Origin: Mesorhizobium sp. 1M-11
Lineage (GTDB): Bacteria > Pseudomonadota > Alphaproteobacteria > Rhizobiales > Rhizobiaceae
Assembly (NCBI RefSeq): GCF_001303895.1
Contig: NZ_LJSD01000017.1
Coordinates: 1 to 64,000, forward strand
Direction of reading: 5' to 3'
Length of the DNA: 64,000 bases
Below are positions 53,270-62,963 of the stretch, one piece after another. Numbering within the stretch: position 1 is the stretch's first letter; each line of letters begins with the position of its first letter. The position numbers were made by a program, and so were the translations under genes. A model generated the notes under the pieces. It had not been told where the DNA came from and ran no database searches. It saw only the letters and a program-made list of their open reading frames with translations.

Positions 53270-54313
53270 CTATTGCTGGATCAGGTTGTTGAATTTCTCG
53301 GTCGCCTCGACCAGATTGTCGCGCCAGAATTGCGGGTCCTGCAGAACCTGCTTCCCGATGTTTTCGGGCGAGGAGTTGATATCCTTGATACGCTCCTGCG
53401 GTATCTTGCCGGTCTCGAAGGCTTTCTCGTTGGCTGGTCCATTATCGACATAAAGTGGCAGGCTGGCCTGAAGGTCGGGACTGACGAATTTGGCCAGCGC
53501 CTTCATCGCGATATCCTTGTTTTTCGAACCTTTCGGGATGACCATGCAGTCGGCGGTAAGAACGCCCTGGTCGAAGGAGAAGCTGATCGGCGCACCCTCC
53601 TTCCTCAGGGTGCCAGCGCGGCCATTCCAGATGCTGGCCATATCGACTTCGCCGTCCTTGACGAGCTGCATGGCCTGCGCACCGGAAGTCCACCAGGCAT
53701 CGACGTGGTTGCGGATCTTATCGACTGACTGGAGCGCGCCTTCGATATCGACCGGATAGACCTTGTCGATCGGAATTCCCTTGGCCAGCGCCGCGACACT
53801 TAGCGTTTCTGTGGGTTGGCTGCCGGAAAGGGCGCGACGCCCCGGGAATTTCTCGACATCCCAGAAATCAGCCCAGGTTTTCGGCCCCTTATCTCCGAAA
53901 ACATCCGTCCGGTAGACCAGAACGACGGAGGTGTAGGAGATGCCGACCCAGTCGTCATGGACGAGCTTTGGATTGATACCGCTCTTGTCGATGACACTGT
54001 AGTCGAGCTTCTCGAACAAGCCCTCCTTGGAACCGCGAGCGCATTCGTCGGCACCAAGCTCGGTAATGTCCCATTTGACTGCGTTGCCAGTAACCTGAAG
54101 GCGTACGTCGTCCAGGCCGTTGGTCGTGTCTTCCTTGATGGTAATGCCAAGCGCTTCGGCTGTCGGCTTGAAGAAGGCCTTTGTCTGTGCCTCCTGGTAA
54201 GTGCCGCCCCATGAGGCGACCGTAATCGTGTCTGCGGCGGTGGCTGGCCCTGCAATTGAAAACGCCACCATGCCGACCACGGCGGCCCGTCGAACATTGC
54301 CTTTCCGTTTCAT
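53270..54313 (-). CDS. ABC transporter substrate-binding protein (PotD-like)
   Basis: A 347-residue periplasmic binding protein of the spermidine/putrescine class. The signal peptide is RRAAVVGMVAFSIAGPATAA and the mature protein opens DTITVASWGGTYQEAQ. KWDITELGADECARG and SIWNGRAGTLRKEG are typical of the subfamily that also binds aromatic or amide compounds. The ATG at 54313 follows GGAGG by four bases, which fixes the start. First gene of the operon; the ligand is unknown. Confidence 0.92.
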   Translation of the reverse strand: MKRKGNVRRAAVVGMVAFSIAGPATAADTITVASWGGTYQEAQTKAFFKPTAEALGITIKEDTTNGLDDVRLQVTGNAVKWDITELGADECARGSKEGLFEKLDYSVIDKSGINPKLVHDDWVGISYTSVVLVYRTDVFGDKGPKTWADFWDVEKFPGRRALSGSQPTETLSVAALAKGIPIDKVYPVDIEGALQSVDKIRNHVDAWWTSGAQAMQLVKDGEVDMASIWNGRAGTLRKEGAPISFSFDQGVLTADCMVIPKGSKNKDIAMKALAKFVSPDLQASLPLYVDNGPANEKAFETGKIPQERIKDINSSPENIGKQVLQDPQFWRDNLVEATEKFNNLIQQ

Positions 54314-54352
54314 TGTGCCTCCAGTTGTTCCCACTTTATTCTGGATTCTTTT

Positions 54353-54362
54353 TTGTATACAA
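54353..54362. promoter_or_regulatory. GntR-type operator TTGTATACAA
   Basis: A perfect 10-bp palindrome in an A/T-rich stretch, 40 bases upstream of the binding-protein gene and about 150 before the divergent gntR gene. The form fits sites reported for FCD-type GntR regulators, so it is the probable operator of this operon. Confidence 0.6.
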
Positions 54363-54510
54363 TTTTGAATGTAAACTGGTGATGCATGCTGTCAAGACCC
54401 ATCGAGTTTCCGTGGTTCCTCGGTTCAATGGTTCCTTGGGGAACTCCTGGAATGGGGATTGAGGTGGATTTAGATTAACCGGGTAAAGAGCCGAGAACTG
54501 GAAGCGATCT

Positions 54511-55212
54511 TTGGTCAAGCAAACGAAAAACACCCTTCGCGACGCGGTCTACAATTCTCTGAAGAAAATGATCGTGACCGCCCAGATACCACCGGGCGCG
54601 CGCGTGACGGAAAACGATATCGCTGCAAAGTTGAACGTCAGTCGCACACCGATCCGGGAAGCTTTCAATCGCCTGGAGCGTGATGGCTTGATTACCGGAA
54701 GGCCACGCCAAGGCTATGTCGTCACCGAGTTCGATCTGAACATGTTCCGCGAGGCATTCGATATCCGCGAGGTGCTCGATGGCTATTCGGCGGAATTGGC
54801 TGCTGTTGCCGCGACAGAAGAAGACAAGATTCGTCTGCGCGAAATACTCGCGGAATGCGAAAGGCTGGCGGCCATCCCCAACCGTACCGTCAATGACCAG
54901 TTTCAGGAACTGCAGGTCGGCATCGACCTTCATCGGGTTATTGCCCAGATAGGCGGCAATGCCATGTTGCACGGGATGCTTTGTGGAATACTGGACAAGT
55001 GCCAGCACTATGTATGGGCGGAGTTGCTCTGGCTGGACGAATGGAAAATAACCCGCCAGGAGCATACCAAAATCGTTGAAGCGATTTGCAACGGTGAGGT
55101 GGAGCTGGCTGGCAAGCTGGCGCGTTCACATGTGCGTGGTTCGCGCGATGGCATCTTGCGCTTGTTGCAGGCCAGGTCCGACTATCAGACCTTTCTGACA
55201 AAGGCTTCGTGA
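54511..55212 (+). CDS. GntR-family regulator with FCD domain
   Basis: A 233-residue regulator of the FadR subfamily. The winged HTH covers about residues 8-75 (PPGARVTENDIAAKLNVSRT; IREAFNRLERDGLI). The all-helical FCD ligand domain follows, with metal-binding His/Asp candidates (IDLHRVIAQ; EHTKIVEAI; RSHVRGS). The only suitable start is TTG at 54511. It diverges from the ABC-GGT operon and probably represses it in the absence of substrate. Confidence 0.88.
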   Translation: MVKQTKNTLRDAVYNSLKKMIVTAQIPPGARVTENDIAAKLNVSRTPIREAFNRLERDGLITGRPRQGYVVTEFDLNMFREAFDIREVLDGYSAELAAVAATEEDKIRLREILAECERLAAIPNRTVNDQFQELQVGIDLHRVIAQIGGNAMLHGMLCGILDKCQHYVWAELLWLDEWKITRQEHTKIVEAICNGEVELAGKLARSHVRGSRDGILRLLQARSDYQTFLTKAS

Positions 55213-55390
55213 CCGGATTGCCTTATCAAGCAGCGTCAGCTCGCAAATAATCCCGACTTCTGAATGGCGAATTGGCTGTCGGCAAACTTATGTCTTCGGG
55301 AGATTCTTGGTAACCGGGCTGAATTCAGGGCAGGGGCCGGTCGTGGGAGGAGCCGCTGGATTCCGCTGGAAAGCCGCAGGGCCTGATCCT

Positions 55391-56251
55391 TTAGCCCCGC
55401 ACCGCGTTCCTAAAGGCTGCCGATAGTGCGGCAAGCGCATCGCGCGGTCGACCATCCCTGGCTCTTGAGTGAAACAGGATTGGTAAGCGTGGCAATTCGG
55501 GAAGTCCGAGTTTGGGACCTACATCAACGGCACCAAATGGCACCATGCGCGGAGACAATGCGGCAACGCCGAGTCCAGCCATGACAGCGGCAGCGACCGC
55601 CGTCACGCCGCCGCCGACGAATACTTCGGTCCAGGGCACGCCTGCCGCATTGAGAAGTTGCTCAGCCATCGAACGCACGCCGCAGGGCTCCGCCATCGTG
55701 GCGAGGGGCAGGGGCTCGTCCGCACGATGCTGCCAGCCTGGCGCTGCGAACCAGCCGAATTTTTCTTCGGCAATGATTTCCCCGTCGCTTCGTCCGTTGT
55801 GCAGGCGGACGATCACCGTGTCGAGTTCCCGCCGGTCGAAGCTTTGAAGCAGGTCGCCCGATGAACCGATCCGGATTTCGATCAACAACTGCGGGTCCTG
55901 CGCGTTCATGCGGGCGATCAGCGCCGGGAGATCCGGCCCCGCAACATGGTCGCTGATGCCGATGGTGAGGCGCTGCCGGGATGATCTGCCAAATACGGCG
56001 AGGGTACGATCGTGTTTCTCCAGGAGTTCGCGGGCGTGTTCGAGGAAGGCCGCGCCTTGCGCCGAAAGCTGCACGGACCGGGGCGTCCGTTCGACGAGTC
56101 GGCGGCCGAGCCGCTCTTCGAGCCGCTTCAGCTTCAAGCTGACTGCACCCTGCGTCGTCCGCATGGCTTCAGCCGCACGCGTGAAGCTTTCAAGCTCTGC
56201 TATGCGGACAAAGGCCCGGACGGCATCCAAATCGAGGGGAGGTTCAACCAT
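55391..56251 (-). CDS. LysR-family transcriptional regulator
   Basis: A 286-residue LysR regulator. The N-terminal HTH is at about residues 8-65 (VRAFVRIAELESFTRAAEAM; TTQGAVSLKLKRLEERLGRR). A substrate-binding domain of two lobes follows (LTIGISDHVAGPDLPALIARM). It diverges from the tautomerase gene with a 94-base gap carrying a palindrome, the usual LysR layout, so it probably controls that gene and itself. Confidence 0.9.
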   Translation of the reverse strand: MVEPPLDLDAVRAFVRIAELESFTRAAEAMRTTQGAVSLKLKRLEERLGRRLVERTPRSVQLSAQGAAFLEHARELLEKHDRTLAVFGRSSRQRLTIGISDHVAGPDLPALIARMNAQDPQLLIEIRIGSSGDLLQSFDRRELDTVIVRLHNGRSDGEIIAEEKFGWFAAPGWQHRADEPLPLATMAEPCGVRSMAEQLLNAAGVPWTEVFVGGGVTAVAAAVMAGLGVAALSPRMVPFGAVDVGPKLGLPELPRLPILFHSRARDGRPRDALAALSAAFRNAVRG

Positions 56252-56277
56252 TTTGAATCATAATCGCTGAAATTAGC

Positions 56278-56294
56278 TTTCATCGAATATGAAA
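56278..56294. promoter_or_regulatory. LysR-type binding site
   Basis: TTTCAT (56278-56283) and ATGAAA (56289-56294) are perfect inverted repeats with a 5-base spacer, giving the T-N11-A form of LysR sites, 26 bases from the lysR start and 51 from the tautomerase start. Confidence 0.6.
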
Positions 56295-56345
56295 ATGACC
56301 GAGAGGCCCGTAACGTCAAGTCTTGATCGATAGAAAGGATCCGCG

Positions 56346-56723
56346 ATGCCGCTCGTTCACATTTCACTGCGCGCCGGAAAGCCGGAGACCTACCGTCAGG
56401 CGATCTTCGACAACCTGTACCGCGCGATGCGCGAGACGCTTAACGTGCCCGAAGACGATCAGTTCATGACAATCAGCGAGCACGACGCTGCGAACTTCCG
56501 ACACGGTAATGCCTACGGCGTCGCCCGGAGCACCGATGTGGTGTACATCCAAATCACTGTGTTCAACTCACGCACCGTGGAACAAAAAAAGGCACTGTTC
56601 GGGCGAATCGCGGAACTGCTCGGCGAAAACCCCGGCATTCGGCCGGAGGACGTGTTCGTGAACATCTTTGACTCCCCCAAGGAGAATTGGTCCGTCGGCC
56701 ACGGCCTGGCGCAATTTGCCTGA
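56346..56723 (+). CDS. Tautomerase-family protein
   Basis: A 125-residue protein of the tautomerase superfamily (MSAD/cis-CaaD-related branch by length). The catalytic amino-terminal Pro is present as residue 2 (MPLVHIS). The ITISEHD-like region and the VFVNIFDSPKENWSVGHG end match the family. Members tautomerise or dehalogenate small oxo-acids; the substrate is unknown. It is divergent from lysR. AAAGGA lies before the ATG. Confidence 0.85.
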   Translation: MPLVHISLRAGKPETYRQAIFDNLYRAMRETLNVPEDDQFMTISEHDAANFRHGNAYGVARSTDVVYIQITVFNSRTVEQKKALFGRIAELLGENPGIRPEDVFVNIFDSPKENWSVGHGLAQFA

Positions 56724-56744
56724 AGTTGTCTCAGGCGGGGTAGG

Positions 56745-57052
56745 GTATTGGAGCGGATTCATCGTCGACGCGAGGGAACCCAATTTGGAACTTGTGCTTT
56801 TGCACGCGCTGCCGTTCGACGGATCGATGTGGGTAGAACAGCGGGATATCTTACCGGGACGAACTCATGCTCCCACGTTGTATGGCCTCGGTGAAACCCG
56901 GTCCCGTCATTATGGAGAAGCAGGTGCGGGCGACACGGGATGGCCGCCTGATCATCATCCCGGAATGTGGACACTATGTGCCCTTGGAGAAGCCAGTCGC
57001 GTTGAACGGCATCCTGCGTTCATTGATCGATGAGCTTCAGGGATCAGCATGA
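56745..57052 (+). pseudogene. Decayed alpha/beta hydrolase
   Basis: The start of an alpha/beta hydrolase is readable in one frame (LELVLLHALPFDGSMW, from about 56785). The end is readable in another frame (LIIIPECGHYVPLEKP, with the catalytic His, up to the stop at 57052). The middle, including the nucleophile elbow GxSxG, is missing, so a large internal deletion plus frameshift has occurred. It runs directly into the small GNAT gene (ATGA overlap). Confidence 0.7.
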
Positions 57053-57429
57053 TCATTACACGCAGGGCTCTTTCGGCAGACTTATCCGCCATCAAACAGT
57101 GCGTGGAGGCTTCGATGGAAGCCACGAGCGCTTGGGTGGCTTGCGATGCACAGCGCATCATCGGTGTCGAGCTTTCTCAGGCAGACGCGGTAAGTGATCT
57201 ATGGGTTCATCCATCCGCGCAAGGTCGCGGAGCGGGCGGGAATCTTTTGGCTGACCTCGAAAGAGAAATTACCGCACGCGGCTTCACTATTGGTCGTTTG
57301 CGGTGCCTTGAACCCAATGTGAAATCTCGGAAGTTCTATGCCTCGCGTGGTTGGGTGGAGGTCCGAGTTTATCCGCACGAGACTATACCCTTGAATACCG
57401 TCGACATGACGAAGCAGCTAACGCCCTAA
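57049..57429 (+). CDS. Small GNAT-family acetyltransferase
   Basis: A 126-residue GNAT protein, short for the family (usually 140-180). The acetyl-CoA loop is HPSAQGRGAGGNLL and the end NVKSRKFYASRGWVEV is typical. The N-terminal half is compressed (helix 1 runs straight into VACDAQRIIGVE), so an internal deletion like that in the neighbouring hydrolase is possible. It overlaps the decayed hydrolase frame. The substrate is unknown and activity is uncertain. Confidence 0.7.
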   Translation: MIITRRALSADLSAIKQCVEASMEATSAWVACDAQRIIGVELSQADAVSDLWVHPSAQGRGAGGNLLADLEREITARGFTIGRLRCLEPNVKSRKFYASRGWVEVRVYPHETIPLNTVDMTKQLTP

Positions 57430-57766
57430 TTTCCTGCTTCGAGCCTCGGCGTGATTTTTGGCGACAAGCCGCCACGTCGGCCTGGTCGAGGGCGACCGAG
57501 TTGAAAAAACGTCAGCGGCACTCAGCGAAGCCATACACGATGATATGGCGGCTGAGAGCAGGCAGCGCCTCAACGCGCAGAGGTGGTAGCGAAAGTCGCA
57601 TAAGATAGATTATGGAACTAGAGGATATCGGCAGAAGGCTCGTGCAGCACAATTACGTCTTGCGACTTCTGCCTGCGCGGACGGCTGTCTCCTTACAGCC
57701 TGGAAGCCGCAAGACGACTCGGTTCCCAGATCCGCTGCTTAGAGCGTGTGCGAACAAACACCCGCT
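57430..57766. other. 337-base gap between the GNAT and MBL genes, with a palindromic repeat at its end
   Basis: No convincing gene. Near the end TTAGAGCGTGTG (57739-57750) pairs with CACCCGCTCTAA (57759-57770) with one mismatch; it overlaps the MBL stop codon and may terminate that operon. The AGAGCG wording resembles the repeat at 17493-17591. Confidence 0.6.
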
Positions 57767-58585
57767 CTAAATTGAATCGTATGCGATTTCGATGATCATC
57801 CCGTCGAAGGCTGGTTCGACGTTGTCCGGCGTTTCGGCTTTCACGACCACATAATCCAATGGCACGTGCATATGCGTCAGCACGGCCTGTTTCGGCGCGA
57901 GCCTTTCGATCCATGACAGCGCTTCGGCGAGCGAGAAATGGCTGGGATGCGGCCTGTATTGAAGCGCATCGATGATCAGGACGTCGAGATCCTTCAGGCG
58001 AGCGGCCGTCGACGCCGGAAAGTCCGACACGTCCGGGCAATATGCCAACCCGCCGATACGAAAGCCCAGAGAGACGATGTCGCCATGCACCTGTGGCAGC
58101 GGCTCGAAGGAGAGGGCGCCCCCCTCTCCTTCCACAACGACCGGTTGGGCGTGATCGATCAGATGTGGTTGCAGGATCGGCGGATAGGAGCTTCCGGGCG
58201 GTGTCTCGAAGCAGTAGCCGAAACCCTGTTTCAGCCGCTCCATCGTCGCTGCGTCCGCATGGATGTCCATCAGGCGACGCTGGCCGATCACAAAGGTGCG
58301 AAGATCGTCGATACCATGGATATGGTCTGCGTGCGCATGGGTGTAGATCACGGCATCGATGGTCTTGACCGATGCCATCAGCATCTGTGTACGGAAATCC
58401 GGTCCGGTGTCGATCGCAACCGTGGTCCTTGCGCCATTGCCCTTGATACGCTCGACCAGAGCCGCGGTGCGCATGCGCCGGTTCTTCGGATTGGCCGGAT
58501 CGCAGTTGCCCCAGTCGCCATTCAGGCGAGGCACGCCAGGCGATGAGCCGCAGCCGAGAATGGTAAGGCGGAGCCGATCGGCCAC
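57767..58585 (-). CDS. MBL-fold metallo-hydrolase (PhnP-like)
   Basis: A 272-residue metallo-beta-lactamase-fold phosphodiesterase-type enzyme. The metal motif THAHADHIHGID is near residue 85, further ligands are PDVSDF and the late LTHMH, and the opening TILGCGSSPGVPR matches PhnP/YcbJ-type proteins. Substrates in this group are cyclic phosphodiesters, but none can be assigned. It follows tatD by 2 bases and is the last gene of the metG-tatD run. Its stop lies in a hairpin. Confidence 0.88.
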   Translation of the reverse strand: MADRLRLTILGCGSSPGVPRLNGDWGNCDPANPKNRRMRTAALVERIKGNGARTTVAIDTGPDFRTQMLMASVKTIDAVIYTHAHADHIHGIDDLRTFVIGQRRLMDIHADAATMERLKQGFGYCFETPPGSSYPPILQPHLIDHAQPVVVEGEGGALSFEPLPQVHGDIVSLGFRIGGLAYCPDVSDFPASTAARLKDLDVLIIDALQYRPHPSHFSLAEALSWIERLAPKQAVLTHMHVPLDYVVVKAETPDNVEPAFDGMIIEIAYDSI

Positions 58586-58587
58586 GC

Positions 58588-59382
58588 TTAGCCGCCTTGC
58601 TGCGCTGGGCGCGGCATTTTCGAGAACAGGCGGAAGAAATTGTCGGTGGTGATCCGGGCGATTTCTTCCCCATCCACGCCGATCGTTTCCGCCAGAACCT
58701 TTGCAGTTTCAGCGACATAGGCTGGCTCGTTGCGCTTGCCTCGATGCGGCACGGGCGCAAGATAAGGTGCGTCGGTTTCCACCAGCAGCCGGTCGCGCGG
58801 CACATCCTTGGCGATTTCCCGCAATTCGGCCGAGTTCTTGAAGGTCAGAATGCCTGAGAACGAGACGTAACCGCCCAGTGCCACGCCGACCTCAGCCAAC
58901 CGGCGCCCTGAAGAAAAGCAATGCAGGATGAAAGGGAAGGCGCCCTTCCCTGTTTCGTCCTGCAGGATCGCGATCATGTCGTCGTCGGCATTACGCGCAT
59001 GAATGACCAATGGCAGGCCGGTCTGGCGCGCCGCCGCGATATGGGCGCGAAAACCTTGCGCCTGCGCATCGCGCGGCGCCTTGTCGTAGAAATAGTCGAG
59101 GCCGGCCTCGCCGATGGCAACCACCTTCGGGTGGTCGGCAAATCGAACAAGGTCGCCGGTGGTGATGTCGAGCTCTTCGGCGGCATTGTGCGGATGGGTG
59201 CCGACCGAGCAGAAAACTTCTTCGAAAGTTTCAGCGATTTCAATGATCTGCTGAAAACGCTTCACGCGCGTCGAGATCGTCACCATGCGCCCGACGCCAG
59301 CCGCCAGGGCGCGGGCGACGATGTCCGCCCGTTCCTCGGCGAAATCCGGAAAATCCAGATGGCAATGGCTGTCGACAAGCAT
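58588..59382 (-). CDS. tatD: TatD-family metal-dependent hydrolase
   Basis: A 264-residue TIM-barrel hydrolase; TatD relatives act as 3'-5' DNA exonucleases or D-aminoacyl-tRNA deacylases. Metal ligands are DSHCHLDF at the start, GEAGLDYFYD near residue 95, His in LPLVIHARNA and the closing VETDAPYLAP. It overlaps the metG stop by one base (TGATG), a conserved pairing in bacteria. Confidence 0.93.
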   Translation of the reverse strand: MLVDSHCHLDFPDFAEERADIVARALAAGVGRMVTISTRVKRFQQIIEIAETFEEVFCSVGTHPHNAAEELDITTGDLVRFADHPKVVAIGEAGLDYFYDKAPRDAQAQGFRAHIAAARQTGLPLVIHARNADDDMIAILQDETGKGAFPFILHCFSSGRRLAEVGVALGGYVSFSGILTFKNSAELREIAKDVPRDRLLVETDAPYLAPVPHRGKRNEPAYVAETAKVLAETIGVDGEEIARITTDNFFRLFSKMPRPAQQGG

Positions 59383-60935
59383 CAGGCGGTCGCTTCCGGC
59401 GGCTGTTCGACATAACGCGGGAATACCGGCTGCGGTGCCGGCAGCGCGGTGCCGGGTACCAGCGCATGAGCGTCAGCCAGATGCTCGAAGTCGCGCCTAT
59501 CTGCGGCAACCGCCAGTACATCGAGCAACTTGGCCGCGGAGCCGGGGATATAGGGCTGGCACAGGATGCCGACCCGGCGGATGATCTCAGCCGTCGTCCA
59601 CAGCACGGTTTCCATGCGCGCTGGATCGGTCTTCTTCAGCGCCCACGGCTCCTGTGCCGCGAAATAGCGGTTGGCATCCGCAACGACAGCGAAGATCGCC
59701 GCCAGTGCGTGGTGGATACCCTGATCTGCCATCGCCTTGCGCGCCGTCGCCAATGCGGCGGCCGCCTGATCGAGGATCGCTTTGTCGGCATCGGCGAGCG
59801 TGCCGCGCTGCGGTACCACGCCGCCACAGTTCTTGGCGATCATCGACAGCGAGCGCTGTGCCAGATTGCCGAGATCGTTGGCAAGGTCGGCATTGGTGCG
59901 ATTGACGATCGCCTCGTGGCTGTAGCTGCCGTCCTGGCCGAACGGCACTTCGCGCAGGAAGAAATAGCGCACTTGGTCGAGACCATAATGGTCGACCATC
60001 GTGAACGGGTCGATGACATTGCCGACCGACTTCGACATCTTCTCGCCGCGGTTGAACAGGAAGCCGTGAGCGAACACGCGTTTCGGCAATTCGATACCCG
60101 CCGACATCAGGAAAGCAGGCCAATAGACGGCGTGGAAACGCACGATGTCCTTGCCGATGATGTGCGTGGCCGGCCAGTAGCGCCACGATGGGGCCTGGGT
60201 GTCGGGATAACCGGCCGCGGTGATGTAGTTGGTCAGCGCATCCACCCAGACATACATCACATGTTTTTCGTCGCCCGGAACCGGAATGCCCCAGTCGAAG
60301 GTCGTACGCGAGATCGACAGATCCTTCAGGCCTGATTTGACGAAGGATGCCACCTCGTTGCGGCGTTCGGATGGACCGACGAAATCAGGCCGGCTCTCAT
60401 AGAGCGCCAGCAGCTTGTCCTGATATGCCGAGAGGCGGAAGAAATAACTTTCCTCCTCGACCCATTCAACCGGCGTGCCCTGCGGGCCGTAGCGGATATT
60501 GTCGCCGCGGACTTCGGTTTCTTCCTCGCCGTAATAGGCTTCGTCACGCACCGAATACCAGCCGGCATAGCCGCCCTTGTAGATGTCGCCATTGGCTTCC
60601 ATCGCTTTCCAGATGGCTTGCGAAGAGGCATGATGACGTTCTTCTGTGGTGCGGATGAAGTCATTGTTCGACGCGTTGAGTGCCTGCGCCATGCGTTGGA
60701 ACTCGGCGGCATTGCGATCGGCCAGTTCGCGCGGCGTGATCCCTTCCTTCTTGGCCGTCTGCAGCATCTTGATGCCGTGTTCGTCGGTACCGGTCAGGAA
60801 GAAGACGTCCTTGCCGTCCAGCCGCTGGAAGCGGGCGAGCGCATCGGTGGCGAGCAGCTCGTAGGCATGACCGATATGCGGCTTGCCGTTCGGATAGGAG
60901 ATCGCAGTGGTGATGTAGAATTTCTCACGGGACAT
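59382..60935 (-). CDS. metG: Methionyl-tRNA synthetase
   Basis: A 517-residue class I aminoacyl-tRNA synthetase. The HIGH motif is HIGHAYE near residue 20 and the KMSKS motif is complete near residue 300 ([12 protein letters not shown]). The connective domain lacks the Cys4 zinc knuckle ([14 protein letters not shown]), the zinc-less type common in Alphaproteobacteria. There is no C-terminal tRNA-binding EMAP domain, consistent with the length. It is 121 bases downstream of holB and coupled to tatD. Confidence 0.97.
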   Translation of the reverse strand: MSREKFYITTAISYPNGKPHIGHAYELLATDALARFQRLDGKDVFFLTGTDEHGIKMLQTAKKEGITPRELADRNAAEFQRMAQALNASNNDFIRTTEERHHASSQAIWKAMEANGDIYKGGYAGWYSVRDEAYYGEEETEVRGDNIRYGPQGTPVEWVEEESYFFRLSAYQDKLLALYESRPDFVGPSERRNEVASFVKSGLKDLSISRTTFDWGIPVPGDEKHVMYVWVDALTNYITAAGYPDTQAPSWRYWPATHIIGKDIVRFHAVYWPAFLMSAGIELPKRVFAHGFLFNRGEKMSKSVGNVIDPFTMVDHYGLDQVRYFFLREVPFGQDGSYSHEAIVNRTNADLANDLGNLAQRSLSMIAKNCGGVVPQRGTLADADKAILDQAAAALATARKAMADQGIHHALAAIFAVVADANRYFAAQEPWALKKTDPARMETVLWTTAEIIRRVGILCQPYIPGSAAKLLDVLAVAADRRDFEHLADAHALVPGTALPAPQPVFPRYVEQPPEATA

Positions 60936-61056
60936 GGTGGGCCGTCATAAATGTCTGAATGGAAGAATGTCTGAACGGATATCGGGGGCGTGGATATCGC
61001 ATCGGCATGGCGAAAGCCATAGAGCGTTCTTTGCGCGTGCAGATGGACTGACGCCG

Positions 61057-62112
61057 TCACATTCGCATTGCAGAATTCAGGCGGTCGATCATCGTGAGTG
61101 CGTGCTGCTTTTTGTCGAGATTGTACGTCTCGGTTTCAGATATAGCGCGCTGCGCATCTTGCCAAGTGTCGGATAGAGATTTGGCTCGCGCGAGATCGCC
61201 GGCAACGGCAGACGAACTTGCAGCGTCCGACAACAATTCGAGAGCGTGGCGGTTGAAGGTCGCAAAGGGGATCGCCTGATCGCGGCCAGCTACCGTCTCC
61301 GCCAATCTGTGGGCATTGGCGATATCCATCCTGCCCGCGGAAACCAGCTTCTCAAGCGCGGCGGCGATTTCGAGACCGCCATATTGGGTGAGCAGGATCG
61401 CGGCGCGGGCGCTGCCCCCTGCCCGTTCGGCGAGCGCGGTGCGCTGGGCGGCATCATCAGGGCTTGCCTGGCCGATCGTGGCGAGCACGGTCATGAGGTC
61501 GTACTCTTCAAGCGGTGCGAGCCTGAGCACCTGGCAGCGCGAGCGGATGGTTGGTAAAAGGCTGCCCGGCGCATGAACAACGAGAATGAAAACCGTGCGC
61601 GCAGGCGGCTCTTCAAGATTCTTCAATAAGGCATTGGCAGCATTGGTATTCATGTCGTCCGCAGGATCGACGATCACCACCCTGTAGCCACCGTCGTGCG
61701 AGGTCATCGACAGGAACTGCCCGACCTTTCGGATCTCGTCGACCGTCACCACGCTCTTGAATGCCTTCGTGCGGTCATTCATCGGCCGAGTGAGATGCAG
61801 CACCGAGGGGTGAGCGCCCATGGCGACCTGTCGGAAAAGCCCTGACGCGGGATCGGGAACGGCCAGTGTTTCCGGCGCCAGCCTGGCGTCAGGGTGTTTC
61901 AGCACGTGATGCGCAAGATGAAAAGCAAGCGTGGCCTTGCCGATGCCTGCCGGCCCGCACAACATCAATGCGTGCGGAAGCTTGCCTGCTTTGTAGGCCA
62001 AGGCCAATGTTGTCGCGACTTCCCCGTGCCCGATCAGGCGCGGGTTCTCCGCAGGCTCCGGAACATCATCCAGCGTGTCGTGCTGTTCGGGCGCCAGCCG
62101 CTCGAAACTCAT
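61057..62112 (-). CDS. holB: DNA polymerase III delta' subunit
   Basis: A 351-residue clamp-loader subunit. The opening [42 protein letters not shown] carries the P-loop in modified form, and the mid-protein [25 protein letters not shown] includes the SRC-type sensor region ([13 protein letters not shown]). Its start overlaps the tmk stop by 4 bases (ATGA), the usual tmk-holB pair. Confidence 0.93.
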   Translation of the reverse strand: MSFERLAPEQHDTLDDVPEPAENPRLIGHGEVATTLALAYKAGKLPHALMLCGPAGIGKATLAFHLAHHVLKHPDARLAPETLAVPDPASGLFRQVAMGAHPSVLHLTRPMNDRTKAFKSVVTVDEIRKVGQFLSMTSHDGGYRVVIVDPADDMNTNAANALLKNLEEPPARTVFILVVHAPGSLLPTIRSRCQVLRLAPLEEYDLMTVLATIGQASPDDAAQRTALAERAGGSARAAILLTQYGGLEIAAALEKLVSAGRMDIANAHRLAETVAGRDQAIPFATFNRHALELLSDAASSSAVAGDLARAKSLSDTWQDAQRAISETETYNLDKKQHALTMIDRLNSAMRM

Positions 62113-62819
62113 GCCGGTGCCTTGTGATTGGCCTTGGTTGGCCTGGACTTGTGCAGCATCGCGAAAACGGCATCCGTCACCGCATGTTCGACGGCATTGG
62201 CATCTCCGGAAGCATCGATGACCACGCAGCGTTTGGGTTCGGCCTTGGCGATGGCCAGATAGGCGTCGCGGCGCTGCTGATGGATGGCCAGCGTTTCCTT
62301 CTCGAACCGGTCAGGCGTTTCGCCGGGATTGCGGCGTGCCGTTGCGCGGCGCAGCCCCTCTTGCGGATCTATGTCGAGGATCAGTGTCAGGGCCGGCACC
62401 ATGCCGTTGATGGCGACACGCTGCAGCGTGTCGATGAAGGCCGGGTCGAGGCCGCCGGTGGCGCCCTGGTAGACCCGGGAGGAATCGATGAAACGGTCGC
62501 ACAGCACGATCGCGCCACGCTCCACGGCTGGCCGGATCACCTGCTCGACGTGATCCGAGCGTGCAGCGGCAAACAGCAGCGCCTCCATCTTCGGTCCAAA
62601 GGATTCCGCCGCGCCGGACAGCAGCACGTGCCGGATGGCTTCCGCGCCTGGCGAACCGCCTGGTTCGCGGGTGACCAGGACATCATATTTCTTGCCGCGA
62701 AGCCGCTCAGCCAGCCGCTTGATCTGCGTCGACTTGCCGGCGCCCTCGCCGCCTTCGAAAGTGATGAAATATCCGTTCGCCAAACACTGCGCCTCGGTTA
62801 TGGCCCCGACATCAAACAT
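62109..62819 (-). CDS. tmk: Thymidylate kinase
   Basis: A 236-residue kinase making dTDP from dTMP. The P-loop is [11 protein letters not shown], the [16 protein letters not shown] segment binds dTMP, and the LID-like [12 protein letters not shown] follows. The ATG at 62819 adds 14 residues before the usual family start; a TTG at residue 14, preceded by GAGG, would give the common N-terminus ([12 protein letters not shown]), so the true start is open. It heads the tmk-holB unit and lies 144 bases after dacA on the same strand. Confidence 0.93.
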   Translation of the reverse strand: MFDVGAITEAQCLANGYFITFEGGEGAGKSTQIKRLAERLRGKKYDVLVTREPGGSPGAEAIRHVLLSGAAESFGPKMEALLFAAARSDHVEQVIRPAVERGAIVLCDRFIDSSRVYQGATGGLDPAFIDTLQRVAINGMVPALTLILDIDPQEGLRRATARRNPGETPDRFEKETLAIHQQRRDAYLAIAKAEPKRCVVIDASGDANAVEHAVTDAVFAMLHKSRPTKANHKAPA

Positions 62820-62963
62820 AGGTGTCCTATGCCGCCGCGGCGAGAGGACTAGGGCATCCTGCCGATCACACCCTCATAGTGCGGGCCGGCAGCAAGGTCC
62901 ACAACTGACACGCAAAAGCGTGCACAAGAATTGGTGTGGATGCCCGTGATTTCATCCACACAA

